This document shows, in pieces, positions 24,508 to 37,000 of a DNA stretch of 64,000 nucleotides. Position 1 is the first letter of the stretch, and every line of letters begins with the position of its first letter. The stretch comes from Sarcocystis neurona (lineage: Eukaryota; Apicomplexa; Conoidasida; Eucoccidiorida; Sarcocystidae): contig KL647297.1 of the NCBI GenBank assembly GCA_000727475.1, positions 1,015,280 to 1,079,279 on the forward strand, read 5' to 3'. Under the pieces are notes generated by a model, which was given only the letters and a program-made list of their open reading frames with translations, had not been told where the DNA came from and searched no databases. A program made the translations under genes and the position numbers.

Positions 24508-25003
24508 GACGTTTTCAATCGCTGCCCCGTGGTTTGTTACTTCTGTCGTCGCATCCTGAGGGACATCTCGGAAGACCCGGTCGGCCACCACTTCGTCTTG
24601 TGTCAGAATCACCGGCACAGCAGGAGTGACTGGTACAACTGGTTGAACCGGAATCTCCGGAGGCTCCACGGAAATTTGGAATTGAGTAGAAGAAGGCATC
24701 ATAATGACTTCTTTTACTGTTGGTTTGAAGATTTCCTGCAACCCACGACAGGCGGCTGGAGGACGAGTAATTACCCTTGTATTTAAAAAGAGAGAAGACA
24801 GAGTCGTCTGAAATTGGTGATGGATCGACTTGTGCACGAGTGTAAGACGGTGTTATACCATGAGACAGGAGGCAGGACAGCTTCGCACACCGATCCAGTA
24901 AGATGAACTTCTGAGCCCCCATTTGTTTTGTACCCCTTTGAGGAAACATCCAGCGCTCTACACCTCTTTCTACGTTAACTTCCTGTGACTGGCTGGTCAT
25001 TTT
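24508..25003 (-). CDS. EGF-protein 3' exon(s), structure ambiguous
   Basis: An exon starts at 25003 after an excellent acceptor (TTTTTTCTCTTTAG) in phase 0, matching the donor at 25802. It is open for 163 codons, but its second half reads Ser/Gly/Cys-rich sequence, whereas the next frame over the same DNA (24735 downward, after GGGTTGCAG) reads a more natural Val/Pro-rich segment (EPPEIPVQPVVPVTPAVPVI). An intron from GTAGAA (after about 30 bases) to that acceptor would switch frames in phase; so would an assembly indel. The stop codon is therefore not fixed. Confidence 0.45.
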
Positions 25004-28000
25004 CTAAAGAGAAAAAATGCAGCTACGACCACTTTAACGGATTTCGTATTCTCATTCGAGTCCCGGTAGGGTGAAGCGACGATTATGATGCATCATTTTG
25101 GAAGGACAAAGCGATTCCTGCAGTCCTGCACAAGGAATACATTTGTCTTTTTCAAGTGTTTCTGTGTGCACCTTGCCTGAGGTTGTGTTTTACACGAAGG
25201 TGTGAACATGTTGAAGCAGGTGAAACAGGCGACCACGAAAGGCCTAAGGTACTCGCTATATACTAAAGTGATCACAATTTTATGGCAGATAACAAGGTAC
25301 TACCTGTACACTGCAGAGCAGTGGCCATTGACAAGTAGACTAGATCTACAAGTGAATTCAACAGCTACAGGCGAAAAATCTTTAGAAGAGAACCTTTCAC
25401 AGTGATATACGTTGCCTTACACAGTGTCTCAGTTGCGTCCCTGTGGCAAGTCAGTAGGGAACAAAAGAGGCCTTCGCCGTCAGAGTGTGCTGACTGGTCC
25501 TTTCTTTTCTCTTCACTCCGCCTTGAACCCTCTTAGTCTGCCTCCACGAAGCTCAGAAACCTCTAGAACAACAGTTCTGTCCCCTGTTCAATAATGTAGT
25601 TGCTTCTAAGATGACGTTATGAAATGCCACCTTTACTACGAGGTTGAACCCTGTCGATTGAAACGCGGTAGCTCTGCTCCATTGACTAGCATGAGCTTAG
25701 TGAGGGGGATTCACATAGTGAGTTGGTGTCCATACGCAGTGAACCCTATTTTTACATCTTTCTGTTCGAAGGACATCTGATTCTGTATGTTCGAGATCTT
25801 ACTTGTAACACGGGCGGAGGCGCAAGAGGAGGAAGCGTGTCAATTCTGATGAGACTGTAAATGGGTTCCCCTGTCGCTGGCGAGTATATATCAATGCGGT
25901 TCGATCCAAAACGAAGTGCTCCGTACCATCCAAGCTGCACAAACTGCAAACCGTTCACGGATTCGAAAAGAGCTTAAAGCAGAGTAAACAGAAAAGATGC
26001 GTTAGAAACACGTTGGATTCGCAAGCTTGCAAACCTTCCTTCTTTTCCACGCTAATGACGACACAATATTCACGCATTTCGTGTGACCAGAAGTACAAGG
26101 ACTTGAATTTCGACAACGGCGTCCTGGTACTGGCGTGTAGACCTTTACTCCTACATGCACGCGCACAGAAAAAGGGAAAAGTTCTTACCGAAGACGCAAC
26201 TACTCTGAGTCTACTTTTTTTTTGGATTGCAAAGATAACAAAGATAACGCAGACCAAAGTTAGAGGAAAACCAGCCAAACGCGAAGTATCTGTGTGTCCA
26301 AAGAACCGTTAACTGAAGCTTCTACAGAAGTCAGCACGTCCCCTCTCAACAACGTCACTTCCTTCTCGCAGAAATAAATAAAGTCACAACCATGTGCACG
26401 GTTGAACAGGTTTTCACGGGGTGTGTACATGAATTTGGACACAAATACGCCGACACGTGGAAGCACATGCAGTGTATTATACGCGTGTGTATAAGTATGT
26501 CTGTCTATACACTTGCAAAACATGCAGCGGAAACAGGAGGTCACCTGTAGTAAAAGCTAGCTACATTTTGTACACTCCTTCGATTGTGGGTTCTGGTCAG
26601 CTTGTATCAAACCAGGCTCAATAGGCCGCCGGCCTTGAACTAGTTGTGCTCGTGCTGCACAAAGGCCTTCGCACAGAATCCCCGTAGTGTGCCTTGCGGG
26701 TGCAGATATCAACGTGATCGAACATATACGTATGGATCGGTAAGCGCAACTGCAGGAAAACTGTGACGTATCGTGCACTAAAATCTAGTCTTCTGTGTGG
26801 CTGTCCGCGAGTCTCAGGGCGATTAAAAGACGCTCTGAGCACGACGCACACGCCTAAGGACGCATTCACACATTTGCACAGTAAGATGGATACGTCCCGT
26901 GCACCTGCGCATTCGTTTGGAAGGCCGCTCTTTCTTCCGGGAGGGTATTGTCGAGAAACAGGGCAGTGCTTAGCCGTAAGACGGGATCTCCGTACGAGGG
27001 GTCGTTGTACCAGAAGGCCGCGCCCTGTCGACAAAAATCTGTGCTCAGTCGAGAGGACACAAAGAGAGAGTCCTCAAACGTGTACCTGTACCCGTAGGCT
27101 TGAGAGACACTACAAAGGACTGTCAACCTGCACTTTGTCTGTCCATCTCGTCATATGAAGGACTGGAAATCGAGCGTGTGCAGCACTTCAGGACTGCGGT
27201 TGCTCAGTTCTAGCGTTCGGTGCACAGTGAAAAAGTCACACCCAAGGTAACAGAGCGTTGTGCCATAAGCCGCTGCTCAACTTACGCAAACGCATCACTT
27301 CTAAGTAGACTGCGCTGCAATGTTGTAACAAGCGGTCCTTATTGTCGCTTGAAACTTCTTGGATTTTAGGAAGTAGCAGGGAACAGGAACCCCAAGCCGA
27401 CGCTTCCCTTGGATACTTTATTCTCCTTAGGATGGCACAGGCGCTACTTGAAATGGAACGTAGACGTTGCACGTTCGTGTACGTGACATTCTCCTTGGTA
27501 GTTTTATTCTTACCACCAAAGCACAGGTGGAACTACACATAGTAGCAGAGAGTGGCGTGTGCAATTGCGTATGTCTATTTTGTCGCACACGCAAAGAGGA
27601 GGTTTAATATTGGAGCGACCTCACTATTCACAAACGTCGGCCAGTTCTGGGGGGGCATTGCCGCATATATTTCCACGAGCGTCCCGTCGTTTTTCTCCCA
27701 GTTGCCACGAAAGTCTCGTTTGTCCAAAACTGTGGGGGAAGGGAAAGCCAAGACGAAGAATTGTGTAAAGGCACGATAAAAGAGAAAAGGGCAAATTATC
27801 ACATCGGACAGGAGTGCGGAGGCAACTAGACCAACTTGTGCTACGCCACAATTACACTTGAATAAGTTACAACATCGTACAACATCGGGAGAGGCTGCGG
27901 AAAATAGCAACCGATTCTACTCGTGCTTCCGAAGGTCGTTGACTTGCATACGCGTGCTCACTTCCTTACGTTTAGATTGGCCCTGTCGTTACTGGTGAAA

Positions 28001-31000
28001 AATAACATGCATATGTGTGCTGATCTCTGTGGACATTCGTATGCCTTGTTAAGGCGTATATCCACACTAAATGCATACTTGAAAAATAGCACGTATATCT
28101 GCATTGATCTCTGTAGACATTCATTTGTCTTGTCAAGGCGCATATCCACACTAAACGTGTATTTGAACACATATTCCTGTGGGGACACATAGTTGCCCAT
28201 ACACGTACAGATGTGTGTTCGTATATTTGCGATTAAGTACATGTATATATATATGCATATATATTTATGCACTTGTACACAGTTGAGTGTGGTGCGCTGA
28301 ACAGGTACATGCGCACCTCAGCAAAGCCATATATATACACATAATTGTCTGCATCAATATCTAACGCAGGAAGTTTCATGCACAAAGAACTTGGTCTTAC
28401 ACAAATGCTTGTACTGCAGTATAACAACATACAGATGTAAGTATGTATATATATATATATATATGTTTATCATCGCATGTGCACGAATATGTAAGCTTAC
28501 GCTTTCTTTCGAGCTTCGTAAGCGCTGTGTCTTTGTACCGTGTCCGCAGAAAGATACTTCTGCCGAAGTGGTCTGCAAAACCTTCGGCCAGCTCTACTAT
28601 AACTGTTATGTTATCACGAGCATCTAGGAAGACTCTTCCGCCGATTCCAGCCTGATTGCACGTGGGAACAATAAAATTGTCACCTCTTGTAGACCACACC
28701 GCACGACTCTAGCTTTTCAAGCACTGGCACTAAACCATCTTCACACGTACAAAGTTTACATAGACCACTCGCACACTGGGACAATTATTAGTTCGTGTAC
28801 GTGGAGATGCACAAGCCGTTCGTAAAGTGGGAAAAATGTATATTGTATGTGCTAGACCGCAGCGTTGTACTTCAACGAGATTGAAGCCTTCGATTCGAGA
28901 GAGCGACCCAGCGAGAGGGAACACAGAAGGCTCTCAGTGACTTCTTCAGATGCAGGATGTTTCAACTGACGTAGACGGTCGAACAAGGCAGTGCCCTTCT
29001 ACGCAGCTAGCAGGTGAAGGCGGCAACACTACACTCTAGCACGTAACGTTCGTTCATGTGGAAAAGTCTCGAAACTTAGTGAATCTGTGGACGTGGACAA
29101 CTCCACACCCTGATGTAACAACATAACTAAGAGTACAAGCACTCCATCTCTACATTGTGTGCCACACGCTTGCAAGGAGATATCCATTGCAGACTTCCCC
29201 AAACTAATCCTTTCACAATGCAGAGAGAAAATATGTGTGCACAGCTCTAGACAAATGTAAAGTGGTTCGCTGGTTAACTCCTGACTTCCTGCGCAGAAAC
29301 ATGCTGCGGCGGTACATTCATTCTCAGCGTCAGGAAAGGCTAAAGCAAAACAAGTCACTACATTGGCGACGGGGAGACACCATTCATTTCTCGCAAGTGT
29401 ATGCCATGCGGCGTAAAGACCAGGTGCTTCGTACGTCAGTACATAGACAGGCATGCACCAAGGACAAAAGCTAGTACTTTTGCGTAAGTTATATGCAGCG
29501 TTGCACAAGGTGTCTGCGTTTTCCGTGAGACACACCAAAAACACACGAATATCTCACCTTTTTGAGCAGTTGCGAGTTTCAGCGACTGTAGCGCGTTTAT
29601 GCGGAAAACACCTACAGTCTTGAAGACGCCGTCTGTGTCGTTACAAATCTTGTGCTTAATGCACGTGATTTTTCCCGTGTGATCGTTTGCAGGACTTAGG
29701 CGTGTGGTGAAAAGGTGTAGACATGAGAATAATAGGGTAATGCGCAAACCGGTAATTATCCCTCTTTGGTCACTAATAAGCACGCAACTGACTCGAGGAA
29801 AAGGCAACAGCACATACGGAGCGAAAGACGTCTACGCTTAAATGCATAGCTGAATAGGGCTCTTTAGGGCAACACGCCGCACAGCTGCAATATGCACGCA
29901 CGAGAAGAGAGTACGGTTTCCACAGTCCACAGTTCAACACTCGACTTTTTGAGAGCTGCCTATTAAGCGTTACACAAATATCGAGTGAAAGAAGAAAAAT
30001 TAAACCCTATAGAATACGTCTCTATTGTTCTCTTGCTGAAACTTGAATCCGTACAGGAGGCATGGAAGGCTTTCACGTAAGACGATGTGAAGGCAAAGCC
30101 ACATTGTATCTGCTAATAAAATTATATATACGCATATAGATACAGTGCCTGTTAACTCGTGGACATGATACGGCGTTGCAGAGTTCTTCCTGGGTCGAGG
30201 GCTCACGGCCGCAGCAGTCGTCGGGGTCACAACAAAGATCGCCCCTAAAAGGTATCTTGTTCGTAACAAAGCGTCTGTCCTATCCAAGCGAATGATGAAA
30301 GGTTCGTTGGAAAGGGGATTCAACACCGGTTTCAAGAATTCCGGCCGTGGTTTCTTCTTGTCTTTCTCCTCCTTCTTGTCCCACACGTGCACATACAACT
30401 GCCAGCTACCGCTGATGTCCCAAGCTGCAAGAAGACGATGAAGTACAAAAGACGGATCCAAAGCCCGTGGGTTTTGAGGTAGAGAGAGAACAGAATAACT
30501 CACTTATAGTTAAAGTAAAGCACGAGGTGCACAGGTGTGGCGAAGTGACTACACAGAGAAATTGAGAAGGTAGAGACCTGAGGAGCGGATTTCCCAGCGA
30601 AAAACAACCCCTAGGGAGTAGTGGTACACAAAGAGTCACTGTGGAAGATTGAGTTAAAAAAACAAGTAGAGAAGGGCGGATGTAGCGGGGTGAATGCTCT
30701 ACCGTAAAACTGTGCAGTAAAGCAGTCTCAAGCAACAGACGAAGTGAAGGTGATAGTTCATTGTCACGAGAAAGTAAGCGCTCTGGTGTTGAGGACGGAA
30801 GTCCCATGAAAGTCTGGATAGATGGAACAGCGGGGAAGTGGAGATTACTTCAGTCTCTACAAACAAAGAGAAAAGCAGTAGTCATCACGCGCACATTACA
30901 GAGGTTCAATATCAAATCCTGTGCTCTCGAAGATATACAAACGCATATGATCTCATATAGGTGCACACATACATACACACCTGTGTACACATAAAGCGAC

Positions 31001-34000
31001 ATGTTTGTACGTCTAGGTCTTTGGGTACGCATGCATACACTAATTTATTTGTGAAAATGTGTCTTACTGCAGGCTTTGTAAGGATTTCCGGCAAGAGGAA
31101 GCCCTGTGGCCACGTCGACGATGCAGTGGCAAGTAGGAACTCCGTCTATAATGAAACAGTTTGCGCCTGGACCGCATCGAGCTATTTCTCCCTCGACTGC
31201 GGTGCAAGCTGAAGCAAGGTGGAGTGGGAAATTCCCAAAGTAAACGAATGTAGGCATCAGACAATGTCATCTCGGACAGCCATGCACATCAAAGCAGGTA
31301 CAGTGAAGAATTTTAGAGAAACGTAATAATTGAATGGCGTTGAAGTTGACACGGTCCCCCCTGCGGACGTGAGGAAAACGGATGCTTCTAAGGACTGAGG
31401 GGGAAAGAAACGAAGGAACCAGAACAAACTCATTGATGGCCGACAAAATGTCGCCCATGATAGAAAAGACACGCGTGACACACAAGCGTGAGCGCACGGA
31501 CGACCGTCACAAAACCGCAGGGACCTGGACTCAAGAAGATATTCTAGCCGAGGGAGAGCAACCAGCGCAAAACGAATGCTGCGCAACTAGACTGCGGCAA
31601 CAGGCAAGTTGTCAGCTGGAAACACAGACGGAGGAAACAGGAGGAATAGCAAAACTGCCCGGAAGGGAGACGTACATCAGGAATAAAAGGGTCTTAGGTA
31701 TGTCTGTACGTCGGATTATGCCTACAGGAGACCAAGCGTTGTGTAGGTGTACATTCACCCTGTACGTGCATCCATTCCAACATTTGAGTGTGGATTTGTA
31801 AACCCACGCGTACGGCCACCTCGAATCACTGTGTGCAAAAGCGCTGACACAAATACATTTCTACCTTCATATTGGCACGCATCCGTCTCATACGTCTGCC
31901 TACTGCAGTCCATGAAAACACACGTACTTGTACAGTCAGATATATTTCCATCTTGCGTCTTGTACTTCCTCTCCTACAGTGCGCACGCGTTCAGCTGTGA
32001 TTAATTTGTGTGTAGTTTAAGAAGTCTAATGTAAACTTTCTGTTTAGGGATACAAAAATACCTGAAGTGTTTCTCGGCATAGTGCAAGTGTGTACATTTG
32101 TAGAGATGCAGGGAAGTTCAGTGACGTAGGATGTAAAAAATCGAACAGCATTTATAGCACTGAAGGGACAAAAAGGGGACAAAGGTACTCAAGCAGCAAA
32201 AACGTCGGACAAAGACAGTTACGCAGAAGTAAGCGGACAGTTCCAAACACACAACTACGAGCCAACAAAATGTCAGCATCCCGAGATTGTCTGCGCAGTG
32301 ACAAGCCAGAGGAACGCCTCTTGAATCGTCGTGCGCGGCAAGCAGCTACCTTCTATGAACATAGCGTCCACGGTTTTAAATAGCCATGTGCCATCCAGTG
32401 AAGACGTTTCGCAACGCGGTTCAGAAATGACCTAGTGTTGTTTAACATACCTCACCGACGCTATATAGATGCGTCTTTTACTGCGTTGGAGGTAACACAA
32501 GCCCACAAAAGAGGTTGTCCACTTCATTTGGTGAAAGATTTTGTGGGCATGTTGTACTTGCAGAAAACGTGGTTATGTGGAAACCGTGGTCGAATGCGGT
32601 AGACATTCTGCATCGGTGTCGCTCGCTGGATCACATTGGAACTTTCCGTCCCTATGTAGGGACACGACTTGAATGAATGGATGCGGCGCCACAAAGTTGC
32701 TCTGCTAATCACACACATAAAACGTGCACATATGTGAGTCGGACGCTCGTTGTGTCGTATGCTAACGTGTGAGTTGATCTGCATACATACAGCTAGGTAG
32801 TTTTGGATCCCGTCTCGAATGCAGCCGCCATATATGTTTTTCGGGAAACACAGCTAGAGAATCATTCATAAAACGACAGGCGCTCTGATCAGGAACGGAA
32901 CTCTATTTACGGCAGCTGTTCTCGGAATCCCAACTACGAATCCCACTCTATTCTACTACCGAGATCAATCAACGTTTGAGTCCAGTGTGACGGGCTGCAC
33001 CTTTGACTTTGCACAGTATGTTAAACACCTTTCAATACTTCAGAGAGGCGTTCCTTGACCCGTAGATGTCATGCATTTGCAGGCATGTCATAGCGTGTAC
33101 GTCAAGTCCACGTCACTCACCAGCATAGGCGTTATACCTAACCTCGTGTTTCCTTGTAGTATCTAGGAAGGTCGTTCATGCTTGCGTGTGATTGTCCATT
33201 GCCTCGTCAGAGCAGTCTACCGTGCTCAGAGTTAAGAAATATTTTTCCTGTGTAAAGGATGCAGGTGACTTGTGAGCAATTTTGCTGCTGTGAATAGCGG
33301 CACTGACGCGCACATTCGTAGTTGACAGAGCAAATGGCCAGCCTCTTACTTTCGTAGACTTCAGTCACCAACTGCCCTGAAGATTTTTGCGGCTGAATGG
33401 TTATTTCGACCAGGTTGATCAACGAAATTCCGACAAAAACTCTCCACCACAGCTCCCTCTCTCGTGTTCCACCACGCATGGTCCTTTGCATTGTGCGAAA
33501 AGATTTGTTGGCAGTGGAGATTACAACAGTTGGTCGCTTGTGGATATGACCTGGACGTACAGATGGGGAGAAGATCGAGGCTGCAGGAAGGCAGAAGTCA
33601 ACATTTTTTAACACCGCACTGCGGGCGGGCTGTAGCAAATCGATCGGCCAAAAAGGGGTAACAACGGCTGGTAGGTCGTATTACGGGTTGTACGTCCGGG
33701 TGGGAGGCAGAGCTGGGTTGTAAGGAGGCGAAACTCAACCTTTGATTCACACCGTAGTCGCGGTGGGGCGAAGCCCATCAGTGTGCCCGTAGTTGTAGCT
33801 GCATTTCTAGCTCGTTAGGGGGTATTCGAATGCAACGAAGAGTTCTACTGACTGTGCCTTGCTGGTCGAGCACGCGCGACAGTACATCGAGCATCGAGTA
33901 AGAGATTTCGCAAGCACTTGCCCCCTTCGTCATGCAGACGAACGAGTACGAGGCAACGCAGGTAATACTTCGTCTTGAATACACTCGCCTGAGTGGGGAG

Positions 34001-37000
34001 TTCTACCAACACAGCTGCAACAAACCAATTCGAGGAGTAGAGTGCCTTGAAGACGTGCTCTTTGTACTTCGTGTTCAAGCAATCGTGTCCTTGTTTCCCA
34101 CGAGGAAATGTGTTCCTCTGGACGACGCAGTAATCCATAAGTCTAGAATGCAGTAACAAATGGCAGTGGTATATGCGGAAGGGGGTCGCCTTTCAACGAC
34201 GCAGACTGAAAACTACGGTATTGTTGTTGACCACCCGTAAGTGTCGGTAAAATGTCCTCAAAATACCACAAACTTCGACAACCACCTTCCGACTCCAGTA
34301 CGCTGCACTTTTTTTTTCTTCACTACGCATCTCTGCGTCTGTCTCCGGACTGCGCGGGAGTTCGTTCAAGGAGAACTATGTTCCACAGAGAGACAAACCT
34401 AACTCCTGTATATGTGGTTCAAATTTTCGCAGCTGGAGAGTGGCTTTGATCTATTCAAACCCTGTACTTTTTACTATACGGATGAGAATAGACAACCCAC
34501 TTGCATCCTGTAGTTTCTGAAAGGCACAGTTCTCACAGACTTACACTGTGTGAAACATAAAGTTAAGGCGTGCCGTGTGAACCGTGAGTACCCAGCAGAG
34601 ACAAAAAAAGTTTCCAAACCTTAGGACTCTGTATTTTATGGTACGGTCAAGCGTCAAGTACTAGACCATTAGTTACCGAGTTCCTCTGCTCCATAAAACA
34701 TATGTCTCTGCATGTAAGTTCATCCAGTATCGGTTTGTTTTGTCCGTCGTGACAGTCTGAGTTCTTCACCTGTCTGCATCTCAGCTGTCCCAGTTTTTCT
34801 TCCCACTGTCCCGAGTTCCTGTGTCTACATGGTGCGAGGCACCTCTGCGGACTCTGGTGAGCGATAATCGCGCGACACCGCGTGTGATGCTCGGCGACAG
34901 CCACACAGTGCTTTAATCTACGTATTTTCCCCCTGTTTTATGGATGTGGTGTAGTAGCACCAGGAGAGTAGCTTCATAAGGAGCAGAGCGCTACCAGAGA
35001 AAGATACTATGCGAACGCATTCCTTCGGGAAATAGAGCCCAATATATACGAGCGCTCGTGTGCCCTAAAAAATTTTCCGCGGCTCCGGCATAAGGGTATC
35101 AATATTGTCGTAAGTAGACAAGAAGCGAAACAACAGAGACGAATAAGCGTACAGAAGTTATCAGTCCATTAGAATGACAAGCATTTATTGTGCTTCGAAG
35201 TCCACGACTCTAAAGAGTTGATACACAGACACTTCTACCTTTATACATTGATCTGCCCCACTTCCGCGTTTACGCGCATTTTCCCTTTTTCACTGATCGG
35301 AGTACACGTATCCAGCTGTTCTTATTCCTTTTAGAGCTTAGGAGATCTGCCCCCTGCACTACCTCCACCCGCGAAATTTCAAGTTTCCTCGGAATACGTA
35401 GTGTATGTCTGTGTTAGCTAGCACCTCCGCGTGCACACAGTGACCATACACTAGTTCATCGGCTTCCTGCGTACGGCTGACCTAGAATTCACCACTGGAG
35501 ACAAATACGCTTAGTTGTAAATTGATTCTGGAGTTCTGTGTATGTCGGGCTGCTCTTTCACTTACCAACAAGCACCACACACGAGTGTACTTGGACTGTG
35601 CGGCAAGCCTTTCATTCCCACAAGTGAGCACGGACGAACTCTTGTAGATTGATTCACAACATCCGAGAGGAAAGTTCATTGGTGCCGAACTAGCTATTCT
35701 GAAGTCTCCCGCATAAGCTGATTGTGTCACAGGAACGTGTTTCCTTCCATGAGCAAGTGTTGCCGTTCAGTGTTGTATGAAGAACATTCTGGTGTCTACA
35801 AACGGGCGTGCATGTAAGTACATTACCTTGTGCGCATCGAAATGTCCACACGCCTATTTAAAGATTACGTTACATACATTTATTCATGGCAAAGACACAC
35901 TGTCTTTATGTAGAGTGTAGACATACTCATAAATGTCCAAGTGACATCATGTAGGTGGAAACTCGAAGTGCACGTGTTATTGCGCTTTGAAGTCTGTATG
36001 CATTCTACTGCAGTGGTATACTTGTATGACTGCATTTGTTCCTCTTTGTGCTCGAAAGCTGTGCGCATGCATGCATGTGTTGCGCTTAGTGAAAGTGGCC
36101 AGTAACCAGGCCTTCTGCGACAGGAGAATAAGGTCGGAGAATTTGCCATTTGATTCGACATAAAAACGGTGGCACGCGCGTATACGGATTCATATAAGGA
36201 TGTCGCATCACTTTCAAGTACTCAGCAATTTAGTATTCCGTGGAATTGCAGAGATGCATTCGTTCTACTCCAACCCGGGGGCCATTCACCTGCTTCAATA
36301 TGAAGCTTTTTTCTGTAGAGCATTCGTGTCTTCCCTTTCTCAGCCTTCTTCCCACAGAATGAGGAAAAAAGGAGGACGTTCATTGGTAACTCTAAGGTCG
36401 AGAAGAGTTTGTCGAAAGATGCGCCATGCTGCGGCTGACGCGTAAGGCGATACCGTACCTTTTGAATGCGCCACATTGTCTGAGTTAAAAACATTTATCG
36501 TTATCCAGAGGTATCAGTGAATCTCTTTTTCTTTTACTCCCTATCCAAAGAGGCACTTTTGTTTACGTGTGATACTATGTGACCAGAGATGTAAAAATCG
36601 CGAAATACGTGTGTCTTCCCCTGCGTCTATGTTTCTGCTTATATATTCGGTCGACGGTACTCCTAATACTGCGCAGCCTTACTGCGGCGCGAGTTAGAGG
36701 AAGATCAGCATCCGGACCACCATCGAGGCCACCATCGGGTGGAGCACACGGCCCTAAAATTTCCGATTATACACAACAATTCGACATTTATATTAATCAA
36801 TATGTGAAAGGCAAAACAAAAGAGGCACGCGTTGTACTGGCTATAAGGGGCTCAAAGGCAAGATGTGTGACACCACTGAAATACAGCGTACACGAATCAA
36901 CAGCTTACAAAAGAGCAGCTTACACCAGGCGAGACAGTCATGACTCCACTGTTGCCGCATTCGGATGTTGAACTGAGTGAAGTCAACTTCTTTCATCTTA

